A DNA stretch of 64,000 bases, from the NCBI GenBank assembly GCA_021825585.1, contig JAKAGT010000007.1, positions 112,317-176,316 on the forward strand. Direction: 5' to 3'. The notes under the pieces were generated by a model. The model searched no databases. It was not told where the DNA came from and worked only from the letters and a program-made list of their open reading frames with translations. Position 1 is the stretch's first letter; each line of letters begins with the position of its first letter. Origin of the DNA: Bacteroidota bacterium (GTDB lineage Bacteria; Bacteroidota; Ignavibacteria; Kryptoniales; JAKASW01). Of the stretch, positions 15,241-24,624 are shown piece by piece. Position numbers and translations under genes: made by a program.

Positions 15241-16745
15241 TCCTCCTCGTATCTCCCTTTTGGCGGGAAGATGCTTCCGACCAGATCTTTGTAAGCGACA
15301 ACGTTATCCGAATCATCTTTCGCTATCCTGGAGAACTGGTGCAGTCCGTCGAGGACAAATTCCATCGACGTAGCCAGCTCATATTTTCTGGAATCGTCGA
15401 CCTTCAGATGCCGCCGCGCGACTTCTTTCAGATTCGCAACCTTGCTCAATTCGGAGAAGTATTCGTCAAACGGCATATCGTCGGCGACTTCGATCTTGTT
15501 TCCTGATTCGAACCAGGAGATTATCTGCGTGTATTCATCATCCCGCCTCTTCGGTTCCTCACCCTGTGAGTTTCTCACACGTTTCTGGAGCGGATCGGGA
15601 AAGTACTTCTTGAATGTTTCCCTGACGGCTTTTCCGATAAGCGCCCGGCTGACTTTTACCGACCCCTCCTGCTCACCCTCGAAGACCAACTCGAGTTTCC
15701 CTGTCATTCCGGGAAGCACCTGCTGCAGGTCGCAGATCCGCGGGACGATGACTTTCTCATTATTGATAATCGCGCGGTGTTCCGCACTGCTTATCAGATT
15801 TTCCATTACCGAGATAGTCATCCGAACGCTCACGCCGCTTTTCTGATCTACGAATTCGCTGCCGCGCGCCTGGAACGCTATCCCTTCGACAATTTCCTTC
15901 AGATATTCGGGCATCACAACTTCTCTTCCGCCGTCCCTGACCAGCCATGCTTCCTGCTGCGTAATCTTCATGGCTTCCTCCAGAGTGCGTGGATAGTGAG
16001 TCAGGATCTGAGAGTCTATCCTGTCCTTAAGTGGTGTGATGATATTTCCGCGATTGGTGTAATCTTCCGGATTGGCAGTGAAGACCATCATGACGTCAAG
16101 AGGGATCCTCACGTTGAATCCGCGTATCTGAATATCCTTCTCTTCCATTATATTGAAAAGTCCGACCTGAATTCTGGGCTGCAAGTCAGGAAGCTCATTA
16201 ATGGTGAAAATGCCCCTGTTGGTCCGGGGAATTATCCCGAAGTGAATCGCCCCCTCGTGCGAATAGTGAAGCTTCTGGACGGCAGCCTTAATGGGGTCTA
16301 TGTCTCCAATCAGGTCGGCTATTGTAACGTCAGGCGTCGCGAGTTTTTCTCCGTAACGCTGCTCGCGCGACAGCCAGTCCAACTCGACATCGTCTCCGCG
16401 CCCTTTGATGAGATCAACGCAGCGTTTGCAGACAGGGCTGTAAGGATTGTCACTGATCTCACATCCCTTTATTATAGGGATCTGCTCGTCGAGCAGGGTA
16501 ATCAGACTCCTCGCGATTCTGGTCTTGGCCTGACCTCTTAATCCGAGCAGGATCATGTCATGCTTCGCAAGCAGTGCGTTGATTATGGACGGGATTACGG
16601 TCTTATCATACCCGATTATACCCGAGAACAAACTCTCTCCCCTGTTGAGTCTGGCAATCAGGTTCTTCCTTATCTCTTCCTTCACAGGGAGAACTCTGTA
16701 ACCGCTCTTTTTCAGCTCATCGATCGTGCGCGGCAGCTGCTTCAT
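15237..16745 (-). CDS. MoxR/magnesium chelatase-like AAA+ ATPase
   Basis: A 502-residue AAA+ ATPase. Walker A is GLRGQAKT (residues 68-75). A cysteine group follows in GCEISDNPYSPVCKRC, then the Mg-chelatase I-like insertion (DLIGDIDPIKAAVQ). GIFTINELPDLQPRIQVGLF corresponds to Walker B, with MMVFTANPEDY as sensor 1 and an Arg in PLKDRIDS. The C-terminal 150 residues form a helical lid and tail. With the VWA protein downstream it should form a MoxR-VWA machine that remodels or inserts metal into a client protein. The ATG follows GAGGTAATT. Some databases label this subfamily sigma-54-interacting, but no sigma-54 contact motif (GAFTGA) is present. Confidence 0.85.
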   Translation of the reverse strand: MKQLPRTIDELKKSGYRVLPVKEEIRKNLIARLNRGESLFSGIIGYDKTVIPSIINALLAKHDMILLGLRGQAKTRIARSLITLLDEQIPIIKGCEISDNPYSPVCKRCVDLIKGRGDDVELDWLSREQRYGEKLATPDVTIADLIGDIDPIKAAVQKLHYSHEGAIHFGIIPRTNRGIFTINELPDLQPRIQVGLFNIMEEKDIQIRGFNVRIPLDVMMVFTANPEDYTNRGNIITPLKDRIDSQILTHYPRTLEEAMKITQQEAWLVRDGGREVVMPEYLKEIVEGIAFQARGSEFVDQKSGVSVRMTISVMENLISSAEHRAIINNEKVIVPRICDLQQVLPGMTGKLELVFEGEQEGSVKVSRALIGKAVRETFKKYFPDPLQKRVRNSQGEEPKRRDDEYTQIISWFESGNKIEVADDMPFDEYFSELSKVANLKEVARRHLKVDDSRKYELATSMEFVLDGLHQFSRIAKDDSDNVVAYKDLVGSIFPPKGRYEED

Positions 16746-16981
16746 AATTACCTCTTACCTCTGCTGTGAATTTATTTTTACATGGTCCAAAAAGCAAACC
16801 CGTTTCTCCATCGCTTACCCCTCTCATCGAAAGCCGAACCGGCAAGCGCAGGCTTATCCCTTCTGTGGTAAAGACAATGCATGATGAATGTTCGACGGCG
16901 CTCATCTATGATTCAAGACAGGTATCCTGCCGATCGTTACGGATCCGGGACGCTTCCCGTCCATTGCGCTGCAATTCAAGT

Positions 16982-17010
16982 TTGAAACTGCTAAGTCAAA
17001 TTCATATTTT
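16982..17010 (+). promoter_or_regulatory. Predicted promoter of the GT9 gene, leaderless arrangement
   Basis: TTGAAA at 16982-16987, a 17-bp spacer, and TATTTT at 17005-17010. The start ATG is at 17017, so transcription would begin at or next to the start codon. No Shine-Dalgarno sequence is visible before the ATG. Confidence 0.55.
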
Positions 17011-17016
17011 CTAACA

Positions 17017-18036
17017 ATGCCAAGCTCAAAAAAGCTCCTCATAAGGTTAAGCTCAGCCGGTGATGTATTACTGACCACTCCGCTCTTGAAGCTGCTGAGA
17101 CAAACCGAGCCCGATTCTGAAACTCATTTCGTGGTAAAATCACAATACGCTGACCTTATCAGATGTAATCCTAACGTCAACGTCGTCCATTTAGTTCAGG
17201 ACCACGCTGACATACACAATCTCGAAAACCTGCGGAGAACTCTCATCGCCGAACACTTCGACGTCACACTCGATTTGCATAATAATTTTCGGAGCGTGTA
17301 CCTCAGGAAGAAAACGGCAGAGAATGTTAAAGTGATTGACAAGGACATTTTCAAGAGGGCAATACTCGTGGGGACAAAAGTAAATCTTTATTCAAACATC
17401 AGATCGACCGCCCTCAAATATGTCCAGACTTATGACCGCTCAATCTCTGAAGTCGCGGCACCGGAGATTTTCTTTCCGAAGGGCGTCGTGGAGAAGATAG
17501 ACCGGCTTTGGCAAGCTGCCGGCGCCGGCGGCGACCAGGCCGTATTTCTGTGCCCGGGTGCAAATCATTTCACGAAGCGCTGGCCGGTTGCATATTGGTC
17601 TCTCCTTGCACGAAGAGTGTCGGGATTCGGCAGAGTTGCTCTCGCCGGCGGAGAAGCGGACTCAGGAGATTGTAATCTGATAAAGAAGTCGTGCGGTGCG
17701 TTGGACTTCAGCGGGGAACTTTCGTTGATAGAAAGTGTGGCCCTGTTGAGGCATGCCTCGGTCGTCGTGACTAACGATTCATTCCTGATGCATGCGGCGA
17801 ATGCACTGGGGAAGAAGATCGTAGCAATTTTCGGATCCAGCGTCCGCGAATTCGGCTTCTTCCCGTACGGCGTGAAGAACGAAGTGCTGGAAGTTTCAGG
17901 CTTGAAATGCCGTCCGTGCTCACATGTCGGGAGAGAGTCATGCCCGAAGGGACATTTCAAATGCATGCTTGAAACAAACCCCGATACCGTACTGGAAACT
18001 GTTAAGTCGTTCCTGAACGACCAGGCCGGCGTTTGA
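17017..18036 (+). CDS. Glycosyltransferase family 9 (heptosyltransferase-like)
   Basis: A 339-residue GT9 enzyme with two Rossmann-like halves. The N-terminal part has LLIRLSSAGDVLLTTPLLKL, the typical acceptor-side start of LPS heptosyltransferases, then VTLDLHNNFRS. The C-terminal half has FLCPGANHFTKRWPVAYW, VVVTNDSFLMHAANALGKKI and VAIFGSS. Family members add heptose from ADP-heptose to the lipid A-core in the inner membrane's cytoplasmic face. A late cysteine set (LKCRPCSHVG, ESCPKGHFKCM) is common in the WaaF/RfaF-type group. Transcribed divergently from the MoxR-type ATPase across a 271-bp gap. A second GT9 gene occurs at 48.3 kb. Confidence 0.9.
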   Translation: MPSSKKLLIRLSSAGDVLLTTPLLKLLRQTEPDSETHFVVKSQYADLIRCNPNVNVVHLVQDHADIHNLENLRRTLIAEHFDVTLDLHNNFRSVYLRKKTAENVKVIDKDIFKRAILVGTKVNLYSNIRSTALKYVQTYDRSISEVAAPEIFFPKGVVEKIDRLWQAAGAGGDQAVFLCPGANHFTKRWPVAYWSLLARRVSGFGRVALAGGEADSGDCNLIKKSCGALDFSGELSLIESVALLRHASVVVTNDSFLMHAANALGKKIVAIFGSSVREFGFFPYGVKNEVLEVSGLKCRPCSHVGRESCPKGHFKCMLETNPDTVLETVKSFLNDQAGV

Positions 18037-18182
18037 CACGATGGCTGACTCCGTAACGCCGATTCTGCGCTTCCACTGCCGACCCGGTGCCGCTCAAAAG
18101 TCATGCCCTCAGAGTTTCAAAACACCCGGAGATTCACGCCGCAATGGTACAGTCAAGTGTAAGCGCCAAACAATGCCGGCTA

Positions 18183-19079
18183 CTATGAAAGCTCGATGCC
18201 GGCGAGAACTTTAAGCGCTTGCAGGTACTTTTCACTCGTTCCCTTTATGATGCCATCAGGAAGCTTAGGTGCCGGAGGCTTCTTCTCCCAATTTATGGAC
18301 AGGAGATAGTCCCTGACAAATTGCTTGTCAAAGCTCGGCTGCGATTTACCGGGCTCGTATTTCGACTTGTCCCAAAACCGGGAAGAATCGGGAGTCAGGA
18401 CCTCGTCGATGAGCGTGAGTTCCCCTTTCTCATCGAGACCGAACTCGAGTTTAGTATCGGCGATGATGATTCCCTTCTTTTCGGCGTAAGCCGCTGCGGC
18501 TTTGTAAACCGCAATAGTATGACTCCGAACTTTCTCGGCCATATCCTTCCCGACAAGCTTAACCACTTCATCGAAGCTGATGTTCTCGTCGTGGACGCCG
18601 ATCTCCGCTTTGGTGGACGGAGTGAAGATAGGTTCGGGAAGCTTGTCCGATTCCTTTAATCCCTTCGGCAGGGAGATTCCACAAATGGCACCTGTCTTCT
18701 GATAGTCCTTCCATCCGGTCCCGCTGATGTAACCACGCACGATGCACTCGACGGGAAGCGGCTTTGTCTTCTTACCAATTACGCTCCGTCCGGCGAGATC
18801 GCCGAGGTAAGGTTTGCATTCCGCCGGGTAGTCCTTAATGTCGGTGGCGACGACATGGTTCTTGACAATATTCTTCGTAAAGTCGAACCAAAAATTCGAA
18901 ATTTGGTTCAGGACTTTTCCCTTGAATGGTATTCCGTTCGGAAGTATGACGTCGAATGCGCTGATCCGGTCGGTGACAACGAACAACAGCTTGTCCCCGA
19001 GGTCGTATATGTCTCGGACTTTGCCGCGCTGAAATAACTTGAGGTTCGCAAAGTCTGTCGTGGTAATTACTCTTTCCAT
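18183..19079 (-). CDS. purC: SAICAR synthase (phosphoribosylaminoimidazole-succinocarboxamide synthase)
   Basis: A 298-residue enzyme of de novo purine synthesis joining CAIR and aspartate with ATP. It has [20 protein letters not shown] (ATP loop), [20 protein letters not shown], the signature [20 protein letters not shown] and [20 protein letters not shown]. Length fits the longer (yeast Ade1-like) class. The ATG at 19079 follows AGAGGAAA. The upstream reading that extends to 19238 is rejected because it lacks conservation and contains the predicted promoter. Next to apt, so both purine synthesis and salvage genes are here. Confidence 0.96.
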   Translation of the reverse strand: MERVITTTDFANLKLFQRGKVRDIYDLGDKLLFVVTDRISAFDVILPNGIPFKGKVLNQISNFWFDFTKNIVKNHVVATDIKDYPAECKPYLGDLAGRSVIGKKTKPLPVECIVRGYISGTGWKDYQKTGAICGISLPKGLKESDKLPEPIFTPSTKAEIGVHDENISFDEVVKLVGKDMAEKVRSHTIAVYKAAAAYAEKKGIIIADTKLEFGLDEKGELTLIDEVLTPDSSRFWDKSKYEPGKSQPSFDKQFVRDYLLSINWEKKPPAPKLPDGIIKGTSEKYLQALKVLAGIELS

Positions 19080-19095
19080 TTTCCTCTCTCTTCTG

Positions 19096-19124
19096 ATTGT
19101 AAACTTGCTGTGATGAACTGGCAA
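19096..19124 (-). promoter_or_regulatory. Predicted sigma-70-type promoter of purC
   Basis: On the minus strand TTGCCA (19124-19119), a 17-bp spacer and TACAAT (19101-19096). Transcription would start about 10 nt before the purC ATG, leaving just room for the AGAGGAAA ribosome site. Confidence 0.6.
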
Positions 19125-19264
19125 ATTCAGGAACCGCCAAAACATGAATCGTAAACTGAAAATAAGACGTTTCCCGCTATTTTCCGAATCCGGTTTTGAG
19201 GTATGATGGTTTGCGGACTGCCAACGCCTTTCGCCCATTCAAACCGGTCGCTGACACCCGCGCT

Positions 19265-19786
19265 TCAGTCGGCGTCATATTCTATCAGCGAAAATACATC
19301 CTTCTCCGGGATAGCCTTTCTACCGTTCAGCGGCGTAAGTTCAATCAAGAAACAAATTCCTTCCACCTTCCCCTGGAGACGCTCGATTAATTTGCAGGCG
19401 GCGGCCACAGTTCCTCCGGTTGCGAGCAAATCGTCATGGACCAGGACTCTTTCTCCCGGTTGGATAGAATCTGTGTGAATCTCCATTGAGTCAGTTCCGT
19501 ACTCGAGCTGGTACTCCTGCCGAATCACCTCAGCCGGTAGTTTGCCAGGCTTCCGAATCGGCACGAACCCCGCCCCCAGCCTGTACGCCAAAACACTTCC
19601 AAATATGAATCCGCGTGATTCCACGGAGACGACTTTGTCGATCTTCTTGTCTTTGTAATGCCGGTAAAACTCCTCCACCACATAAGCAAACGCTTCACTG
19701 TCCTTCAGCAAGGTCGTTATGTCTCTGAACATTATTCCTTTTTTGGGAAAGTCTGGCACCGCTCTGATCTTGCTCCCAATTTCCAT
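19265..19786 (-). CDS. apt: Adenine phosphoribosyltransferase
   Basis: A 173-residue purine-salvage enzyme that makes AMP from adenine and PRPP. It has the family opening (IRAVPDFPKKGIMFRDITTL), the ARGF-like ESRGFIFGSVLA, PIRKPGKLPAEV and the PRPP-binding loop VLVHDDLLATGGT. The ATG at 19786 shares its A with the last base of the crotonase TAA (TAATG). A GTG three codons earlier is also possible. It follows the crotonase gene and precedes purC, but purC seems to have its own promoter. Confidence 0.95.
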   Translation of the reverse strand: MEIGSKIRAVPDFPKKGIMFRDITTLLKDSEAFAYVVEEFYRHYKDKKIDKVVSVESRGFIFGSVLAYRLGAGFVPIRKPGKLPAEVIRQEYQLEYGTDSMEIHTDSIQPGERVLVHDDLLATGGTVAAACKLIERLQGKVEGICFLIELTPLNGRKAIPEKDVFSLIEYDAD

Positions 19787-20568
19787 TAGTCCCACTCCAC
19801 TTGTGTTTTGTTCAAGAATGAATTTACTCCTTTTTGAAAATCCTCCGTCGAACGCGCCGCAACGTTCATCATGGCACTGTATCTCATCGCCTGTTCAAGC
19901 GTCATGTCTTTCACTTCGGACAGGATCTCCTTTGTCAACGAAATGGCCTTCCGGCTTGTCCCGGCGACAAACCCGCTCAGGATTTCATCGACGCGTAATT
20001 CTATTGCTGAGTCTTCGACGACTTCCGAGATGACTCCAATTCTCAGTGCCTCGTCCGCGCCTACGATCTGTCCGGTCAACACGAGCCTTCTCACGTCGGC
20101 TTCCCTCAGCTTCCTTAATGCCAGGTTAACGACCACTGCCGGTACAAATCCGATTTTTACTTCCGTGAAACCGAACCTGGCCTTCTCAGATGCAAAGACC
20201 ATGTCGCAGGCCAGAACGAGCCCGAATGCTCCTGCCAGCGCGGGTCCTCTTACCATTGAGCAGACAAGCTTACTGCTGCTGTATACGTCGATCAGAAACT
20301 TCTTCAAAGCGCACGAGTCTTCGAAGTTGGCTGAAGAAGAATTTTTAGAGAGCCTCATGAGATAATCAAGGTCGGCCCCGGCAGAGAAGGCGCTTCCTTC
20401 ACCTTCGAACACAATGGCTCGCACGTCTTCGTTCGAGTTTGCGTCGTTGAAATAACGAGTCAACTCTTCTACGGCGATGTCGTCAATGGCATTCCTTTTC
20501 TCAGGACGATTCATTTTAAGGTAAGCTATTTTTCCCCGCAGCTCGTAGGCTACCCTCTTGCTCATCAC
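19786..20568 (-). CDS. Enoyl-CoA hydratase/isomerase (crotonase) family protein
   Basis: A 260-residue crotonase. Oxyanion-hole segments are FSAGADLDYL (about residues 62-71) and GPALAGAFGLVLACDMVFAS. The catalytic-type Glu is in FGFTEVKIGFVPA (Glu164 in rat enoyl-CoA hydratase numbering), but the other Glu (144 in rat) is not obvious: the equivalent stretch reads AGAFGLVLACD. Such one-Glu members include methylglutaconyl-CoA hydratase-like and isomerase-like enzymes, so the exact acyl-CoA reaction is open. It heads the pair with apt. Confidence 0.88.
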   Translation of the reverse strand: MMSKRVAYELRGKIAYLKMNRPEKRNAIDDIAVEELTRYFNDANSNEDVRAIVFEGEGSAFSAGADLDYLMRLSKNSSSANFEDSCALKKFLIDVYSSSKLVCSMVRGPALAGAFGLVLACDMVFASEKARFGFTEVKIGFVPAVVVNLALRKLREADVRRLVLTGQIVGADEALRIGVISEVVEDSAIELRVDEILSGFVAGTSRKAISLTKEILSEVKDMTLEQAMRYSAMMNVAARSTEDFQKGVNSFLNKTQVEWD

Positions 20569-20770
20569 ATACTCCTTTCCAATCGAGAGATTAAGAATTC
20601 AGGTCTTGCTGTCAAGGTCTATCGGCCACAAAGAGGCGATGAGAATTTCTCATGCAAATATGGTCAACTTACCCGAAACCATCAAACTTGATTGCTCTTC
20701 CAACGCTGGGAGAGCGAAAGAGTGGCTTCCGATTCCGCCCGACTATGCCGACCGTTCGCAAACGCGTAAA

Positions 20771-20799
20771 TTGATAAAGGGCACCCGCTTGTGTATATT
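20771..20799 (+). promoter_or_regulatory. Predicted sigma-70-type promoter of the lepA operon
   Basis: TTGATA at 20771-20776, a 17-bp spacer and TATATT at 20794-20799. The lepA ATG is at 20835, giving a leader of about 30 nt. The same two hexamers and spacing occur in front of atpD. Confidence 0.65.
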
Positions 20800-20834
20800 G
20801 ATGCACAAAAAAGATGAGATGAATTAGCCACACA

Positions 20835-22646
20835 ATGAGTCTTTCTCCCCAGCTTATTAGAAATTTCTGTATCATTGCGCACATAGATCACGGGAAATCG
20901 ACCCTTGCCGACAGGCTTCTGGAGCAGACCGGTACGATAACCGAACGCCAGATGGTCGACCAAATACTTGACGATATGCCTTTGGAAAGAGAACGCGGCA
21001 TAACGATCAAGAGCCACGCCATCCAGATGAAATACGGCGCGAATGACGGGAACACGTATACTCTTAATCTGATCGACACACCGGGCCACGTTGATTTCTC
21101 TTATGAAGTGTCACGATCGCTGGCAGCCTGTGAAGGCGCCATACTCGTTGTAGATGCATCGCAAGGAGTAGAGGCCCAGACAATCAGCAACGTCTATTTG
21201 GCCATAGATGCAGGACTTGAAATCGTACCTGTCATAAACAAGATAGACCTTCCCAGCGCAATGGTAGACGAGGTCAGGAAACAGCTCGTTGACCTCATCG
21301 GATGTAAGGAGGAGGAGATCCTCCTCGCCAGCGCCAAGGCCAAGCTCGGCATCGGCGATGTACTTGAGGCCGTGGTCAATCGGATTCCGCCCCCTGCCGG
21401 CAAATCAGACGCACCCACAAGGGCACTTATATTTGACGCCAAATACGATTCTTACCGGGGAGTGGTCACTTATATTCGCATAGTCGACGGCGTCCTCAGG
21501 ACAAATGACAAAGTCCTGTTTCACAAGACAGGAAAAATATTCCAGGTGGAGGAGGTAGGGATACTCGAGATAGATCGGGTTCCGGCGAAGGAACTGGAGG
21601 CAGGCAACGTCGGATATTTGATAGCCGGAGTGAAAGAGCTGACTGAAACGCGGGTCGGCGACACCGTGATGGACTCATCCAACCCTGCGTCCGAACCGCT
21701 GTCCGGCTACCGGGAAGTCAAGCCGATGGTATTCAGCGGCCTCTATCCCGCACAGAGCGAGCACTTTGAGGAACTGAGAGACGCGCTCGCAAAATTCAAA
21801 CTCAATGACGCAGCTCTTCTTTATGAGCCGGAGACTTCGACTGCACTCGGGTTCGGCTTCAGGTGCGGCTTTCTGGGGCTTCTGCACATGGAGATCGTGC
21901 AGGAGAGGCTTGAGAGAGAATTCAACCAGACCATCATTACCACTGTTCCCAACGTTGAATACAAAGTCGTCAAGACGAATAAAGAAGTCCTGCTGGTGGA
22001 CAACCCCGCTGAGATGCCTTCCCCGGCCGAGATCGATCATATCGAGGAGCCGTACGTCACTGCGCAGATAATATGCCCATCCGAATTTATCGGAAATGTC
22101 ATGAAGCTTTGCATGGACCGGCGGGGCGTCTACAGAAACACGACCTATATTGACACGAAGCGTGCAGACATAAGATTTGAACTTCCGCTTGCAGAAATCG
22201 TTTTCGATTTCTTCGACAAGCTGAAATCCCTCACAAGGGGTTACGCCTCGTTCGACTACGAATACCTCGACAACCGTGAGTCCAACCTTGTCAAGCTGGA
22301 TATTTTGTTGAACGGAGAGGTCGTGGACGCGTTGTCGTCGGTTGTCCATCGGGACAAATCTTACGACTGGGGAAGAAAACTCAGCTCAAAATTGCGAAAG
22401 CTGATTCCTAAACAATTATTCGAAGTTGTGATTCAGGCTGCAATCGGCAGCAAGATCATCGCACGCGAAAGCATCTCCCCGATAAGGAAGAATGTTATCG
22501 CAAAATGCTATGGCGGCGACATAACAAGGAAGCGTAAGCTCCTTGAGAAACAAAAGGAAGGCAAAAAGAGGATGAAGCAAATCGGAAGAGTCGAAGTCCC
22601 GCAGGAAGCCTTCCTCGCTGTGCTTTCATTGAACGAAGAAGAATAA
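20835..22646 (+). CDS. lepA: Elongation factor 4 (LepA), ribosomal GTPase
   Basis: A 603-residue translation GTPase. G1 is AHIDHGKST (residues 16-24), the switch region has [11 protein letters not shown]3 is DTPGH and G4 is [11 protein letters not shown]-like domains follow, then the LepA-specific C-terminal domain ending [26 protein letters not shown]. LepA acts on elongating or assembling 70S ribosomes under stress. Length and ending are standard. It leads a four-gene plus-strand operon with two signal peptidases and hemW; the lepA-lepB pairing is widely conserved. Confidence 0.97.
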   Translation: MSLSPQLIRNFCIIAHIDHGKSTLADRLLEQTGTITERQMVDQILDDMPLERERGITIKSHAIQMKYGANDGNTYTLNLIDTPGHVDFSYEVSRSLAACEGAILVVDASQGVEAQTISNVYLAIDAGLEIVPVINKIDLPSAMVDEVRKQLVDLIGCKEEEILLASAKAKLGIGDVLEAVVNRIPPPAGKSDAPTRALIFDAKYDSYRGVVTYIRIVDGVLRTNDKVLFHKTGKIFQVEEVGILEIDRVPAKELEAGNVGYLIAGVKELTETRVGDTVMDSSNPASEPLSGYREVKPMVFSGLYPAQSEHFEELRDALAKFKLNDAALLYEPETSTALGFGFRCGFLGLLHMEIVQERLEREFNQTIITTVPNVEYKVVKTNKEVLLVDNPAEMPSPAEIDHIEEPYVTAQIICPSEFIGNVMKLCMDRRGVYRNTTYIDTKRADIRFELPLAEIVFDFFDKLKSLTRGYASFDYEYLDNRESNLVKLDILLNGEVVDALSSVVHRDKSYDWGRKLSSKLRKLIPKQLFEVVIQAAIGSKIIARESISPIRKNVIAKCYGGDITRKRKLLEKQKEGKKRMKQIGRVEVPQEAFLAVLSLNEEE

Positions 22647-22671
22647 CTCTAAGGATCATGGAGAAGACAAA

Positions 22672-23589
22672 TTGAAACAGTCCACGGGAACCCGCAATGT
22701 GGAACCAACCGCACCGAAAAAGCACGCCAAGACTCAGAAAAAGCGATTCAGAGACTCTGCAGAGGGATTGATATTCGCTATTATCGCCGCATTACTCCTG
22801 AAAACGTTTGTTGTCGAAGCCTTCAGGATCCCGACAGGTTCGATGGAGAACACTCTGCTCGTCGGCGACTTCCTCCTCGTAAACAAATTCATCTACGGCT
22901 CCAAAAGCCCGCAATATCTTCCTTTCACGGACATTTCCATTCCCTATTTTCAACTGCCGCCGCTCAGATATCCGCACCGTGGAGACGTCGTAGTGTTCAA
23001 CTGGCCCGGGGACCGCGACGAAGTGAAGCCTCCGGAGCCCGTAGATTATATAAAGAGATGTATCGGCGTCCCTGGCGACACGGTCCAGGTCGTCAACAGA
23101 GCAGTCTACGTAAACAGCAAACTCCAGCCATTTCCCCCAGGAGTGAAGTTCGACACATATACTATTCTGCCAAAAGGATACCCGAATCCCCAGATTTTTC
23201 CGGAGGGATCGGATTTCAACGAGGATAATTACGGACCTATAGTGGTGCCCAGGAAAGGTGAGGTTATCCACCTCAGCACGAAGAATTATTTGAAATGGAA
23301 AATATTTATCGAGCGCGAGGGAAATACCTGTAACCTTCATGGCTCAACAGTCTTTGTGAACGACAAGCCAGCCTCTGAGTACACCGTCAAGAACAACTAC
23401 TATTTCATGATGGGTGATAATCGGGAAAACAGTTTGGACAGCAGATTCTGGGGCTTTGTGCCGTTCAAAAACGTCGTAGGTGAGGCGATGATTGTCTACT
23501 GGTCCTGGAGTCCGGACATACCGATCTATGACATCTTCGCAAAACTTGGAAGCGTGCGCTGGAATAGAATTGGCATGATAATTCACTGA
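22672..23589 (+). CDS. lepB: Signal peptidase I (first of two)
   Basis: A 305-residue membrane protease. A basic N-terminus and one transmembrane helix (GLIFAIIAALLLKTFVVEAF, about residues 32-51) precede the catalytic Ser in PTGSMENTLL. The catalytic Lys is in YIKRCIGVPGD, and the C-terminal box is FMMGDNRENSLDSRFWGFVP. It removes signal peptides on the outer face of the inner membrane. The region between Lys and the last box is longer than in minimal forms. The start is a TTG (22672) with GGAG 8 nt before it; the nearby ATG is out of frame. Very similar to the next gene, so the pair arose by tandem duplication. Confidence 0.95.
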   Translation: MKQSTGTRNVEPTAPKKHAKTQKKRFRDSAEGLIFAIIAALLLKTFVVEAFRIPTGSMENTLLVGDFLLVNKFIYGSKSPQYLPFTDISIPYFQLPPLRYPHRGDVVVFNWPGDRDEVKPPEPVDYIKRCIGVPGDTVQVVNRAVYVNSKLQPFPPGVKFDTYTILPKGYPNPQIFPEGSDFNEDNYGPIVVPRKGEVIHLSTKNYLKWKIFIEREGNTCNLHGSTVFVNDKPASEYTVKNNYYFMMGDNRENSLDSRFWGFVPFKNVVGEAMIVYWSWSPDIPIYDIFAKLGSVRWNRIGMIIH

Positions 23590-23637
23590 GCAGAATGGTT
23601 GCAGGTTCTTGAACGAGCTTAAACGGAGAATGTAGGT

Positions 23638-24624
23638 ATGTCGTCACCACATGGCCGGTCAAAAAGGCAGGTAAACGCTGGACAGAGAGATCTCGGGAAA
23701 CACGACGTCCCTGCAGCAATTGGAAAGCAGGCGGTGAAAGGGGCTCCCCACGCGACCAAAGAATCTTCATTCCTGAAGAGAATCTATTCTATGGGGGCGA
23801 GCTTCGTCGCTCCAATCACATTTGCCCTGCTTCTTGTCACGTTTGTCGTCCAAGGCTATGGCGTCCCAACAGGGTCGATGGAAAACACGGTAATGACGGG
23901 AGACTTCCTGTTCGTCAACAAGTTCATATATGGGGCGCGGCCTCCTCAATATATCCCGTTGACGAGGATCCCAATTCCGTACTTTCGTCTTCCGGGGCTC
24001 CGCCTTCCTCAGCGCGGCGACATCGTCGTATTCGACTGGCCGGGAGACCGGGATGAAGTCAGTACCTTGCTCGATACCGATTATGTGAAGCGTTGCATCG
24101 GGCTACCAGGAGATACCATATCAATTGTGAACCGAATCGTTTACGTGAACGGTAATCGCGTCCCCTTCCCGCCGGGAGTAAAATTCGACACATACAACGT
24201 TCTCCCCAAGGGTTATGCGGATCCAATGATTTTCCCGGAGGGTTCGGATTTCAATGCCGACAACTATGGACCGATAGTCGTGCCAAAGAAAGGTTACATT
24301 ATCCATCTTAACCCGTCCGATTTTCTGAAATGGAAGATTTTTATCGAACGAGAAGGCCATGCGTGCAGCCTGCGTGGAGCAAACGTTTACGTCGACAACA
24401 AGCCGACGACGAATTACGTCGTTCAGGGAAACTACTATTTCATGATGGGTGACAATAGAGAAAATAGCCTTGACAGCCGGTATTGGGGATTCGTTCCGTT
24501 CAGGGATATTGTCGGTGAGGCAATGATAGTCTACTGGAATTGGGACCAGGCGCTTCCAATCTATGATCTCCCTCAAAAATTAGCATCGATAAAATGGGAC
24601 AGGATCGGAATCATCCCACGATAG
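23638..24624 (+). CDS. lepB: Signal peptidase I (second of two)
   Basis: A 328-residue paralogue of the gene just upstream with the same layout: a longer basic N-terminus, a hydrophobic helix (SFVAPITFALLLVTFVVQGY), catalytic Ser in PTGSMENTVM, catalytic Lys in YVKRCIGLPGD, and FMMGDNRENSLDSRYWGFVP. Both copies keep all catalytic residues, so both are likely active, perhaps with different substrate preference. They differ most in the N-terminal tail and around the Ser/Lys region. The 3' end overlaps hemW by 31 bp. Confidence 0.95.
   Translation: MSSPHGRSKRQVNAGQRDLGKHDVPAAIGKQAVKGAPHATKESSFLKRIYSMGASFVAPITFALLLVTFVVQGYGVPTGSMENTVMTGDFLFVNKFIYGARPPQYIPLTRIPIPYFRLPGLRLPQRGDIVVFDWPGDRDEVSTLLDTDYVKRCIGLPGDTISIVNRIVYVNGNRVPFPPGVKFDTYNVLPKGYADPMIFPEGSDFNADNYGPIVVPKKGYIIHLNPSDFLKWKIFIEREGHACSLRGANVYVDNKPTTNYVVQGNYYFMMGDNRENSLDSRYWGFVPFRDIVGEAMIVYWNWDQALPIYDLPQKLASIKWDRIGIIPR

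Noticed and set aside
15777..16541. 254-residue frame on the plus strand
   Set aside because: Antisense to the MoxR-like ATPase, which has clear motifs.
16746..16981. Short frames in the divergent gap (82 residues plus, 62 residues minus)
   Set aside because: They overlap each other and the promoter of the GT9 gene and show no protein-like pattern.
21675..22349. 224-residue frame on the minus strand
   Set aside because: Antisense to lepA.
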